A stretch of 64,000 nucleotides of DNA from Phascolarctos cinereus (taxonomy: Eukaryota; Chordata; Mammalia; Diprotodontia; Phascolarctidae). Below are positions 21,940 through 32,120 of the stretch, one piece after another (the first letter of the stretch is position 1; each line of letters begins with the position of its first letter). A program made the translations under genes and the position numbers. Under the pieces are notes generated by a model. That model was not told the DNA's origin. It did no database searches and was given only the letters and a program-made list of their open reading frames with translations. The stretch lies in assembly GCF_002099425.1 (NCBI RefSeq), contig NW_018344228.1, positions 1,951,001 through 2,015,000 on the forward strand. Reading direction: 5' to 3'.

Positions 21940-24075
21940 TATTTTATTGAGATCATCATCATTTTTCCAATCACTTCTCTTTTCAACCTCAGAGTCATTC
22001 TCAGCTCCACATTCTACCTACCTTCTCTCTTCCCCATTTTAAAATCAATTTCTATTTGCCAATTATGCGTCTTTAAAATCTCTCCCAAGTTTACCTATTA
22101 GATTTATGGAGAATAGAAGAATTCATGACCAAATAGGAGATAGAGAGCATTACAAAATGCAAAATGGATACTTTGATTACATTAAATTTAAAAGTTTTTT
22201 GCACAAACAAAGCCAATGCAACCGAGATTAGAAGGAAAGTAGAAAATTGGGAAAGAATTTTTATAACCCGTGTCTCTGATGAGGGCTTCATTTCTAAAAT
22301 ATGTAGAGAATTAAGCCAAATTTATAAGACTACAAATCATTCCCCAATTGATAAATGGTGAAAGGATATGAACAGGCAGTTCTCAGATAAAGAAATAAAA
22401 GCCATCTATAGTCATATAAAAATTCTCTAAATCACTATTGATTAGAGAAATGCAAATGAAAGCAACTTTGAGGTACCACATCACACCTATTAGATTGGCC
22501 AACGTGACCAAACAGGAAAACAATAAATGTTGGAGAACATGTGGGAAAATTGGAACACCAATGCATTGTTGGTGGAGTTGTGAAATGATCCAACCATTTT
22601 GGAGAGCAATTTGGAACTATGCCCAAAGGGCTATAAAAATGTGCATACCCTTTGACCCAGCAATACCACTTCTTGGTCCGTATGCCAAAGAGATCACACA
22701 AATGGGAAAAGGACCCACATGTACAAAAATATTTATAGCAGTTCTTTTTGTGGTGGCAAAGAATTTGAAATTGAGAGGATGCCCATCAATTGGGAAATGG
22801 CTGAACAAGTTGTGGTATATGAATGTGATAGAATACTACTGTGCTTTAAGAAATGATGAACAGACTGACTCAGAAAAACCTGGAAAGACTTTCATGGTCT
22901 GATGCTGAGTGAAGTCAGAATCAGGTGAACATTGCACACAGTAACAGCCACATTGTGCAATGACTAATATTGATAGACTGAACGCTTCTCAGCAATACAA
23001 GGATCTAAGACGTCTTCAAAGGCCTCATGATGGAAAATGCTATTCACATCCAAAGAAAGAACTATAGAGTTTGAATGCAAATCAAAGGATATTATTTGCT
23101 TTTTTTTTTGTTTCTGTTGTGTTTTGTTTCCTCTTTCTTGTGGTTCCTCCTATTGGTTCTAACTCTTACAACATCACTACTGTGAAAATATGTTTAATAG
23201 GAACATATAGCCTATATCAGATTGCACACTGCATTGGAGAGGGAGGGGGAGAAAAATTTAAAACTGAAAAGCTTATGGAAGTGATCGTTGATAAATCAAA
23301 ATAAATTAATTTTATTTTATTTTTTAAATCTCTCCCAGTTATCCTCTTCTCTTTACCCATTCAGCCATCACCCTAGTTAAAAAGTCCTTGTTGCCTCTTG
23401 CTTAGACTATTTGCATAGTTTCCTAATCGGTTTCTTTTCCCCCCAGTTTTCTCTCAGTGGTCCATAAACCACAAAGCTACCAAATGATATTCTTCAAGTG
23501 CAGGTATGACCACATTATGCTGTTACTACCTTACACAAGAAACTTCAATATCTCCTGATTGCCTCTTAAATAAAGTATAAACTCCTACTTACAATACAAT
23601 CTGATGCCTTAGAATCTAGTTCAAGTCTAACACATTATTCTCCATCCCTCCCTCCACTCTACCAAATTTGCCCACTTCCTGACACCTATAGAAGATTTTT
23701 CATTTTTGCTCTCCATGCTCCAGTATTTAGAAAGTTGTCTCACACATAAGGAGCCTTTAACAAACACTTGTTGACTGACTCACTCACTCATTAACTTTGC
23801 ACAGGCTGTCTTCTTGCCAGGAATACTCTTCCACCTACACTTGGGATCTTTAAATCCCTTCAAGGTTTAGCCTGCAACCACTTTCTCCAGTCTACCCTAT
23901 TTAGTAGATACATTTTTTATTTTGGACATAACCTATATTTAATTATTTTGCAGCATGATATATTTTCATCTCTTTGAGGGCAAATATTGCTTCACTTTTC
24001 TATTTCTAACCCTAGCACCTAGTACAGTGCCTGGCACAAAGCTGGCACTTATCAAATCCTTATTAGTTGACTGGT
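21940..24075 (+). repeat. L2 LINE 3' region split by an L1
   Basis: L2 wording runs from about 21940 to 22091, then resumes at 23326 to 24075 with 'catagtttcctaatcgg', 'ccacaaagctaccaaatgat', 'gccaggaatactcttccacc', 'ctctttgagggcaaatattg' and 'cacctagtacagtgcctggc'. The sequence 'aaatctctccca-gtt' on both sides of the interruption is a target duplication. A second terminus-like piece ('aacaaacacttgttgactga', near 23760) sits inside it. Confidence 0.75.
22092..23325 (+). mobile_element. L1 3' end with ORF2 C-terminal region, 5'-truncated
   Basis: A 1.2 kb L1 insertion. The frame 22438-22902 (154 codons) is the ORF2 C-terminus with its Cys domain 'NKCWRTCGKIGTPMHCWWSC', then 'PFDPAIPLLGPYAKEI', 'IFIAVLFVVAKNLKL' and 'LWYMNVIEYYCALRNDE'. 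The 3' UTR follows ('gcattggagagggaggggga') with an A/T-rich end. Target duplication 'aaaatctctcccaagtt' (22075-22091) versus 'aaatctctcccagtt' (23326-23340). It is less diverged than most LINE pieces here, as the C-terminal frame is still open for 154 codons. Confidence 0.9.
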
Positions 24076-24089
24076 CTTTGGTGTCCTGT

Positions 24090-24280
24090 CAATAGCATTG
24101 TATAGTGAAAAGAGTGTTGAATTGGGAATCAGAGGACCAGACTTCACTTATTGCCTGTGTGGTCCTGTGCAAGTCATAACCTTTTGGCTGACAGTTTCCT
24201 CAATCATAAATGAGAGGACTGGACTAGGTGACCTCTAATTTCCCTTCTGGTTCAAATTCCACAATCCTATTATCTTTTCT
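24090..24280 (+). repeat. MIR-type CORE-SINE
   Basis: 'gagtgttgaattgggaatca', 'gaggaccagacttcactta', 'gtgtggtcctgtgcaagtca', 'ggactggactaggtgacct' and 'ttccacaatcctatta'. All blocks are in order. Confidence 0.75.
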
Positions 24281-25505
24281 ACACATTCATCCACATTCTG
24301 GAGAGCCATTACTTCAGCCTTGTGCCCTGTGTCCAAAATTCAATTTTCATCTTCTCTACCATAAAAAATTCTTTCCCCTTGGTTTGGCTAATTTCAGCTA
24401 GGTGTTCAGATGGATGGGTAAAATGAATTGATACAAATGTGGAAATAACAATTCCAGGGTGATAGTGGTGGTATTTTCACTTTAAAGGAGGATGGAAGGT
24501 GAAATAATTTATTTTAATTAAAAGAATTTCAGAATCATGTGGCATGCATTTTAAATTGTTGTTCAAATTGCCATGTAGCAAAGACTATGTACCTCTTCTC
24601 AGAATATTTTAAATGCATAAAAGTATATAAAATTATAAAGGTAATCAATATTAGTGAACATGGAAATATAATTTTCTCCAACCAAGTTCATGGACGCCCT
24701 GAGATCTATATGCATACCCCAGGAGGAGAACGCTTCCTACAGACTCTAAAACCTTATGCTCCTTTGTGAGCAACTCTGCCTTGATACAATTTTTAAATTT
24801 CTCCATAACACTGTGATTATAGATGAGGTATTCAGTTATGTCCAGTCTAATAATCATGGAATGCCAATAACTTGAATTTCTAAAGGTTTAAACTGATTCA
24901 TTCTTTTCAACCAGAGAACAATACAAATTTTGCAGCTTGTAATTTATTTGTCAAGTCCAATAGTGTCAGGTGCATTTAAAAAAAAAAGTCTGCTGTAGCA
25001 TTCCCCGGCAGTTAACAATTGTGGGCTTGAAAGTGTTTTCAATTTTGGAGCCACATATGTGATTTTAACTCTGTTTCTAAAGAAAAAAATAATGCAAGGT
25101 CTTAATATAGAAACGTTGTCTTGGTTGTATGTTTGGTAGGTTGGAGCCGATGAGGGCATGTTGCAAAAATCTTTCTGCTCTGTTCCCCACATTATCTTCA
25201 AAAATGCCTTGATGATATCTGAATTTATACCATTATAGCTTTATTTTATTAATTTCAGAGGTTGCAATGGCTAAAAGTCTCATGGTCAAGAAAAGTTGAA
25301 GATAGGAAAGCATAAGAAGGGCTATGATTTGCACTGGTAGAGGGGAATCAGAGAGAATAAATAAAATACCAAAAGCTCATCTTATTCCTTCAGTTCTTAA
25401 TTTTTGTCCCATTTTAAAATTTTACTGCATTTAAAGCTTATCACCTACTTATGCCTTAATGTAAATGAGTTAACCCAATTCTTTCTGATGAGCATTTTTT
25501 TTTTA
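24281..25505. other. Unassigned sequence
   Basis: About 1.2 kb of unique AT-rich DNA. Short open frames on both strands near 24540-24860 overlap one another and show no domain. No repeat recognised. Confidence 0.35.
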
Positions 25506-25508
25506 TGA

Positions 25509-25645
25509 AAGGTTTTAGAGCAGCTAGGTGGTACAGTGAATAGAGCACCCCACCCACCCTGAAGTTAGGAGGACCTGAGTTCAAATCTAATCTCAAACAC
25601 TTTGTAGCTGTGTGACCTTGTACAAGTCATATAGCCTTGATTATT
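25509..25645 (+). repeat. Poly(A)-class tRNA-headed SINE
   Basis: 'gagcagctaggtggtacagt', 'gaggacctgagttcaaatct', 'tagctgtgtgaccttgtaca' and an A-rich end. More diverged than the copy at 9803. Confidence 0.75.
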
Positions 25646-25649
25646 TCAA

Positions 25650-26040
25650 CAATAATAACAAAAAAGTTTGTCCATTTCATGATTTTAAAGAGAGATAGAC
25701 ATGGTTACACACATAGTCCACAAGCTCATGGGATTTTGATATTAAAGAGTATTTGGCACAATGTCTTAAGTTTATATATAAAGCAACTGAAATCCATGAA
25801 ATTTAGGTGGTTTGCCCAAGTCAGCCAGGTTAGTAAAACCAGTAGTAAAGCAAAACACCTCACTCATTCTTCCAATTCATCAATACAAATAAAAATCTCC
25901 AAAAGATACTGATATTTTATGAAGTATGTTAATGCTTTTAATGAGCTAAGAAATGAATGGTACTTTAATAATAAATTAATGTATGGCAGAAACGAAAATA
26001 TAAGTGAAATCTCTAAGTCTCATTAGAGACAATGATAAGA
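25650..26040. other. Unassigned sequence
   Basis: 25780-25860 has faint antisense-MIR wording ('tttgcccaagtcagccaggt') but is too decayed to assign. Confidence 0.3.
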
Positions 26041-26044
26041 TAAT

Positions 26045-26295
26045 AATACATAGGCAACATTTATGTAATTCTTATTATGTGCTAGGCATTGTACTAAGCA
26101 CTTTTCAATTATTATCTCATTTAATCTTTACGACAACCCTGAGAGGTAGGTATTATTATTATCCCTATTTTATAGATGAGGAAACTGAGGCAAACAGAAA
26201 TTAAGTTACTTGCCCAAGGTCAATCAGTTAGTAAACATATAAAGCCATATTTGAACTCATATCTACCTGACTCCAGGCCCAGTGCATAGTGGATA
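26045..26295 (-). repeat. MIR-type CORE-SINE (antisense), near full length
   Basis: 'attatgtgctaggcattgta', 'ttatctcatttaatctttac', 'ctgagaggtaggtattatta', 'agatgaggaaactgaggcaa', 'cttgcccaaggtcaatcag' and 'tacctgactccaggcccagt'. One of the best preserved MIRs in the window. Confidence 0.85.
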
Positions 26296-26299
26296 TATT

Positions 26300-28655
26300 T
26301 ATACATATATCTTTCCTACCTATATTAGGTTATGGTTCTTTTTAAGTCCAGGGCAGTTATCCTATGGGTACATGTTATCATTTTCTGATACTATTTTAGA
26401 GACTCTATTTAGCATCTATTATTAATAGACATCATTAAAGCAATGAGCCCCCAGTTTAGGGAAGAAATCTTTTCTCCTAATCATCGGGCAAAAACTGTGC
26501 TTTCTGCTATTGTTCTCTTTATAAAGTCCTAGCTAGTCACTCTTTTCCTTACTAGTCACATACTTTATTGCATTCACTCAGAACACAATCACATTTAGCT
26601 AATTATTTTTTTTATTTAGAGACAAAACTCATCATCAAAGTAAAAATCAAAAATAAGCAAGACTTCAAAGAAAAGTAAAATTCCAAAAAGTAAGCTATGT
26701 TGTTTTAGATAGGGAGAAGTCCATGTGTACCACTCCATAAGTGGATCAATAAGCAAAGAAAAGCTCCATTTACACATGCTTATGATCAGTATGGACTAGA
26801 AGTATCCTCCATTTGTGATGAGCTGTCCTTGCTCACAAGTGCCTCTGCAATCTATGCTGCTCTCCACAGAGCCAATATTCCTGGGTTTTCTCTGTCCCCA
26901 TATATCTTGCTGTAATTCACCTTCTTTTTAGGCTGAAAAAAGCTACACTTTCCAGCAGCTCATGTGGTCAGTAACAGAATTAATTAAGCATATGCCTTTG
27001 TCACATTAAAAATGCTAAATATTATAAAGAACAGCTCACAGACAATTTGGAGAACCTACATCTATAACTTTCAGATGACAATCCCTTAAGAAGCTCTGTT
27101 TGGGGCTATATAAGAAAGTTTAGGTCTCAGTCTCTCCAAGGGAGGAATCAGAAGCATAACAAGGAAAAGGCAAGTGAAACACTTGCCTTGGGTACAGCTC
27201 TTATCCTAAGCTTGTCATACCATTAAACCATAGGGTAGGATAAGATCTTTCATTTGTGCCTCAAGAATCAAATTAGGTATTTACAGTGCTGGAATGTGTC
27301 ATTTGAAGGATGATGAGGAAAATCTATTTATTTTACTTTCCTGCAATGTGTTCAAATATCCTGGGTTCTTCCATGCCCACAATAATATCACCATACTGCC
27401 TATACCAGGCCCATTCATAATTCCAATATTTTAACCAAAATGAATAACCTAGAAAATTATACACAAAGTGATGTTTAGTGTTTGTGATAAATTTTAATCA
27501 CTGCAAAAGTAGATAAATCATCTCCAAACTATTGATATTTTTCCTTTTGCCTGATGATGTGTGATTCATTCCCCAAACAACAACAACCCCAGAATTACAC
27601 AATGTTGTCTAATTATTTTTATACTTTTCGGATTTGGGAAGATGAAAATTAGAAAATTTCACTCAATTTACCAGATGTAGATAGAAAAAGTACTTAGTTT
27701 TTTCCCCTTTTTTCCCCTTCTCAGTATATTTTTACCTCAAATACTTTGAAAAGATAAATGTTATTCTTCATAACACTTTTTTTCTTCAGAATTCTTGCAA
27801 AAGAAATAATCAAAACAAGCAGTTCAATTTGACTCATTTTAAAGGCAAATATAACATGTTTCTACTCTAAAATTCTCTAATAGTAATCTGAGTGGGTTTC
27901 CTAAAACTGTTTGAGAACTAAAGGACTGAAGGGTTTCTTTGTGATTTTTAAAGATGGTAAAGGCAGCATTGTGTATGAAATAAAGTGTGGAAGAAGATCT
28001 TGTTTTGCAGCTAGCTAATTGTGTCCCTTTGGAAAATGTATTTTCTTTGAAGTTTCATACAGAGAGCATTCTAGAAGCTAGATTGCAAGCTCTGGAAGAT
28101 TCTATCAAGTTGGGAAGCTCATTACTGATCCAGTGATGAATCATACTTTGGTCATTTGAGGATCAACCTAGAAGTGCCTAAGGAATCCTCAGTGAAAGAG
28201 TGGCCACAAGGTGATTGTTTATTTTATTTTTTATTGACTATATTGACCACATTTATTGACCATAGCAACTCAAAGTGTAGAGGGTTTGTAGTTAATTTCA
28301 GTTCAGGGAGCATCCATATTTGTGGCACCCACGAGTTTGCTGTTAAATGTTTCATTTAAGCCCTCCGGGGAAAAAAAAAGGTATACTTCACACATTTTAA
28401 AATTTAATCCACATTATTAACATTTTCTTCATTACTTTCTTAAATCTGGAAATCAATAAAACAATAAATCAAGCCATTTTGCCTTATTTGTTAATTTCCA
28501 ACATATAAGTGCTCACACAGGAAATTTGACAATCAGCTCTGATGAGGCAGTATGAGTTGTATGCAGTACATACACCCCTGGGATATACAGCACCTTGAGT
28601 ATGAACTTGAGTCCTTATGGGCTGAGGGAATGGAGAGGAAGGGGCAGAGTCAGAG
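26300..28655. other. Unassigned, largely unique sequence
   Basis: About 2.3 kb with no repeat that I can name. 26955-27060 is enhancer-like (entered separately). No splice-flanked open frame was found. Confidence 0.4.
26955..27060. promoter_or_regulatory. Candidate conserved non-coding element
   Basis: 'cagaattaattaagcatatg' and 'cattaaaaatgctaaatatt' combine a TAATTA homeodomain core, an E-box-like 'catatg' and an octamer-like 'atgctaaat' in repeat-free DNA. Inference only. Confidence 0.25.
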
Positions 28656-28660
28656 ATGGG

Positions 28661-28737
28661 AAAAGGAGAATGCATACATCATTGAACCAAAGGAGGAGAA
28701 TGCATAGTTCATTGAGCTAGAAGAGGAGAATAAGGCA
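28661..28737. repeat. 30-bp minisatellite, about 2.5 units
   Basis: 'ggagaa' recurs at exactly 30-bp spacing (28665, 28695, 28725). The first two units share 'ggagaatgcata..tcattga'; the third is partial. Confidence 0.8.
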
Positions 28738-28984
28738 CATCTCATCCATATTTTGTGAATAAACTTCTGTCTTAATAGTTCTAACTATGTTTGTAGAATA
28801 AATAGTTAAGAAGATTTTCTTGTCTGTTAATATGTAGATGAAAAATCCAAAGACAACTTGCCCAAGGTCAAAGTTCTGTAAACTAAATACATTGTTACAA
28901 AATATACTTATGGTAGGAGATGTTGCAGACACCAAAGATCTAACAATTTAAGGCACACTAAAAATTCAAGAGAAAACAATTTAA

Positions 28985-29163
28985 TGCAGAATTGGGTTCA
29001 AGTCTTAAATCTGCTGTTTCTTTGCTCTGTGATATTAGACAAATAATTTTTCCTCTTTGTGTCTCAGTTTTCTCAATAATAAAATCAAGACATTCTGCTA
29101 GATGACTCATTGTAAATACATAAATCTGGGATCATTTATAGCTCTAAATCCTGTGATTCTACA
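28985..29163 (+). repeat. MIR-type CORE-SINE
   Basis: 'ttgggttcaagtcttaaatc', 'ttgctctgtgatattagaca', 'gtgtctcagttttctcaat', 'atttatagctctaaatcc' and 'tgtgattctac' in MIR order. Confidence 0.65.
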
Positions 29164-29595
29164 ACCAAACATTTGGTTTTTGATGACAGATTGGTGGATA
29201 TGTCTTAATACTAATTTTTGATACTTAGAAACATTATTGAAGTTTTGGTTAGAGTCAGAATTTTGCTTAATTAAAAAGTTGTAAGTTTCATTATTCCTTG
29301 TCTCCTTCATGGCACCCCAAGAATATTTGTGGAAATGACATGAAATAGTGTTATTAACAGATTGTTAAATCTAGTATCTACTTGAGCAATCTGATGGATG
29401 GGTTGAAATGTGGAATTCACCTCTTGCAGCTGGAACTTACACAACATTTTGAGGTAAAACAATTGGTTGAAAATCATATATCTGGGACCATTATTTCAAT
29501 CTCATCGATATAGAGTAAAATGCCAATTGACTGGAATTTGCTTGGTACAGCAGAAAGCATAATGTCTCAAGAGTTTATATAATTTTTAGTAGGCT
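29164..29595. other. Unassigned sequence
   Basis: About 430 bp with no recognised content. Confidence 0.35.
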
Positions 29596-29599
29596 GACG

Positions 29600-29765
29600 T
29601 GGGGTTTGGTGAAGTATGAGACCTGAGTTCTAGTTCTAATTCCACTTACTAATTACCTTTGGCAAAACACTCAACTTCTCTAGCCTTCAGTTGTCTCATC
29701 AAAATGAAGGGTCAGCTAAATGACTTTTAAAGTATCATATAGTTCTAAATTTATGTGATTTTTAA
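29600..29765 (+). repeat. MIR-type CORE-SINE
   Basis: 'atgagacctgagttctagtt', 'actaattacctttggcaaaa', 'cttcagttgtctcatcaaaa' and 'agttctaaatttatgtgatt'. Confidence 0.65.
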
Positions 29766-29929
29766 TATTTTTCTAACAAATCATGGAATCCAGTTTCCTT
29801 TCTACTACCCCATTTAAAAGATGTTTGCCTTTATTAGAAAAAAAAAGGTAATTGACAAGGGGGAAAAATCAGTGTTTTCTTTAAAAATTAAAGTATAGTA
29901 GAAAGCTACAGGTGTAGTTCAAACTCCTG

Positions 29930-30135
29930 TACTTCCTACACCAACAGGGTAGGAAGCATTTGATCCTCACAACCCTGTGATATAAGTTGTACAGTCCCTA
30001 TCTCATTTGGAGATGAAAAACAAAATGAAGTTAAGAGAATTTAAGTGACTTAGCCTTGGTTAAATAGCTCATATGTGCCAGAGGTACAATTTGAACCCAG
30101 TTCTTTCTAACTTCAAATACACTACTGTGACAGTT
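29930..30135 (-). repeat. MIR-type CORE-SINE (antisense)
   Basis: 'gatcctcacaaccctgtgat', 'ccctatctcatttggagatg', 'tttaagtgacttagccttgg' and 'acaatttgaacccagttctt' give the antisense MIR order. Confidence 0.7.
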
Positions 30136-30420
30136 GCCAGTCTTCCCTACCACTGCTCAATCCTCACCTTGGGGCTTCCAATCTCCAACAGCCATTTTTT
30201 TTTTCTTGCATTTACTTTCTGGACAATTTAATGTGTCTGTAAGTAAGGTGAATTCTAGTGTGTGTAAAAGTGAATTTGTTGTTATTCTTTCTTAGATTTT
30301 TCTTCCGAGGATCCATAGCCACAATAATCTCTACTTTCCAGGTGTTAGATATGAGTTCTCACAATGATGGTTCAAAACAGTTTCTACTGAGCAGTCACAG
30401 TAGATATAGGGCTGAAGTAA

Positions 30421-30923
30421 TGTAAAATTGTGAGGCTATTGCTGGCAATATGCCTTCTTTGTCTGTTGCCCTATAAAGCAAGTGGGCACTGGTCAGTGAC
30501 TGGGGACCCCCTTAGGGGTGAATGTCCATGCTGTGAATGCCTTAATCGGCGCCCATCAAAGTTTGGGAGGGGGAATCTCTATGTTTGCCCCAACCGGCCC
30601 CCATTGAGGCTTGAGGGGATTTAGAGGAGAGCACAAGCTGTGCTTCTCTTATTGACCCCATGGAGACGAAGGGGTAGTTGCCTCCCCTTCTAGCCAGCCC
30701 CTGTGAGAAGAGTTGTTAGGGAATGCTGTAGGAGTTGGTGCTCCCATTATCAGCAAACTCTCTTTGAGAAGACTGGACTAGAATAAAGTAAGCTGATTTA
30801 ACCCCTTATTCGGACTCCATTCCTGTCATCCTGATCCTGACCACTTAGTGAGAGAGGTGCTAGAAGCCCTTCTGTGTCTCCTTCCTAAGAAATGGCATAG
30901 TCGATGTGTTTACTTGTCCAACA
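30421..30923 (+). mobile_element. Solo LTR of an endogenous retrovirus-like element (fossil)
   Basis: A 503-bp block, richer in GC than its surroundings, that opens with TG ('tgtaaaattgtgaggctatt') and closes with CA ('tacttgtccaaca'). It has a polyadenylation signal 'aataaa' near 30783 in the expected second half. The flanks 'gtaa' and 'gtat' may be a decayed 4-bp target duplication. No internal retroviral region follows, so it is a solo LTR left by recombination between two LTRs. It inserted at the edge of an antisense MIR. Family not assigned. Confidence 0.6.
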
Positions 30924-31135
30924 GTATCACAGAATCATAAATTTGGAACTCAAAGAAATCTCAAAGGCAATCTAATCCAATCTAAAATTTGTTTAGATGA
31001 GGAAATTGTGATTTAAAAAAAGGCTGTAACAGCCCAAGGTCATACATAAAGTATAATTCAGAGTCAAGATTTGAATCCAAGTCTGCAGAATTTACATTTG
31101 TCATTCTTTCTATTGCATCATTTTCAGTGATATGG
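30924..31135 (-). repeat. MIR-type CORE-SINE (antisense)
   Basis: 'cacagaatcataaatttgga', 'ctcaaaggcaatctaatcc', 'tgtttagatgaggaaattg', 'agcccaaggtcatacata' and 'tttgaatccaagtctgc'. Confidence 0.7.
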
Positions 31136-31289
31136 AGATCTCAGAGATTTTAATTTTTAAAATTCAATTGCCTAATAATAAATTTTGTTCTGAAAATTAA
31201 AACCTCATTATTTAACTTTGGCTTACTAAATCTCCTAGATCTATTCATGGATTTTACTAATCAAAAAAAAATTGTCTTACGTTTTAAAT

Positions 31290-31435
31290 CTTAAGGAATA
31301 TGCAATCTAAACTCCCTCATTTTCCAAATGAGGAAATTGAGGCTGACTGATCTTAAGTGACTTGCTCCAGGCAACAAAGTAGTAAGTTGAAAATCCACAG
31401 TTCCAGTTCAGGTTTTCTGATTCCAAATGCAGGGT
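31290..31435 (-). repeat. MIR-type CORE-SINE (antisense)
   Basis: 'ctcattttccaaatgaggaa', 'attgaggctgactgatctta' and 'agtgacttgctccaggcaa' followed by 'ttttctgattccaaatgc'. Confidence 0.7.
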
Positions 31436-31889
31436 GTTTTTTAAAAATTTATGTTTTAAGCAGGTCTCTGGCTCCAGACAATAAGTATCACATGTGCCAA
31501 ATTCACTTAGTTACTAAAATGATGTTCTAAACAACCCACAAACAAAATGCATTCATTCTCATTATGTGGATTGACTGTGGTGGATATTTTAAAAGAAACA
31601 GTATCTTCTCAACAAATGGATATGTAGGTCTCTGTTCTGAAACTATATGCAAAACCTCTATGGATTTTATATTCAAAGTACAAGGGTAAAGGTAGTTCAC
31701 TTCTTGAATTTCTGCCTATTTGAATCAAGTGGCTCTGTAAAACATAACATTTCTTTCTTTTTTTTTTCCCTTCAGGGCATCCCAGACCTCAGATGGGTCT
31801 TGGCACGGCATACTATGGTGCATTGTAGATTCTTACTACTAGAACTATTATCATCCCCCAGATACCATAAGAATGTTGATGAGAGACAG

Positions 31890-32120
31890 GAGGGCATGGA
31901 GGACAGGGCAATGGATTTAGAGTTGAGAAGATATGAGTTCAAATCCCACAGTGGACATTTCTTAGCTGACTGACCCTGAGCAAGTCTCTTAAATTTGTTG
32001 GCAAGTTATTTACCTACTTTTTTTGCCTCAGCTTTCTCATTTGCAAAATGAGTTGGTTGAACTCAATGGCCTGTGAGGTCCCCTCCTATTCTTATCTTGG
32101 ATCTTTGATTCCATTCTCAA
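31890..32120 (+). repeat. MIR-type CORE-SINE
   Basis: 'agggcaatggatttagagtt', 'gatatgagttcaaatcccac', 'cctgagcaagtctcttaa', 'cctcagctttctcatttgca' and 'gaactcaatggcctgtgagg'. Confidence 0.75.

Noticed and set aside
22438-22902. 154-codon open frame, the longest in the window
   Set aside because: It is the C-terminus of L1 ORF2, not a host gene; it lies in a 5'-truncated L1 with a target duplication.
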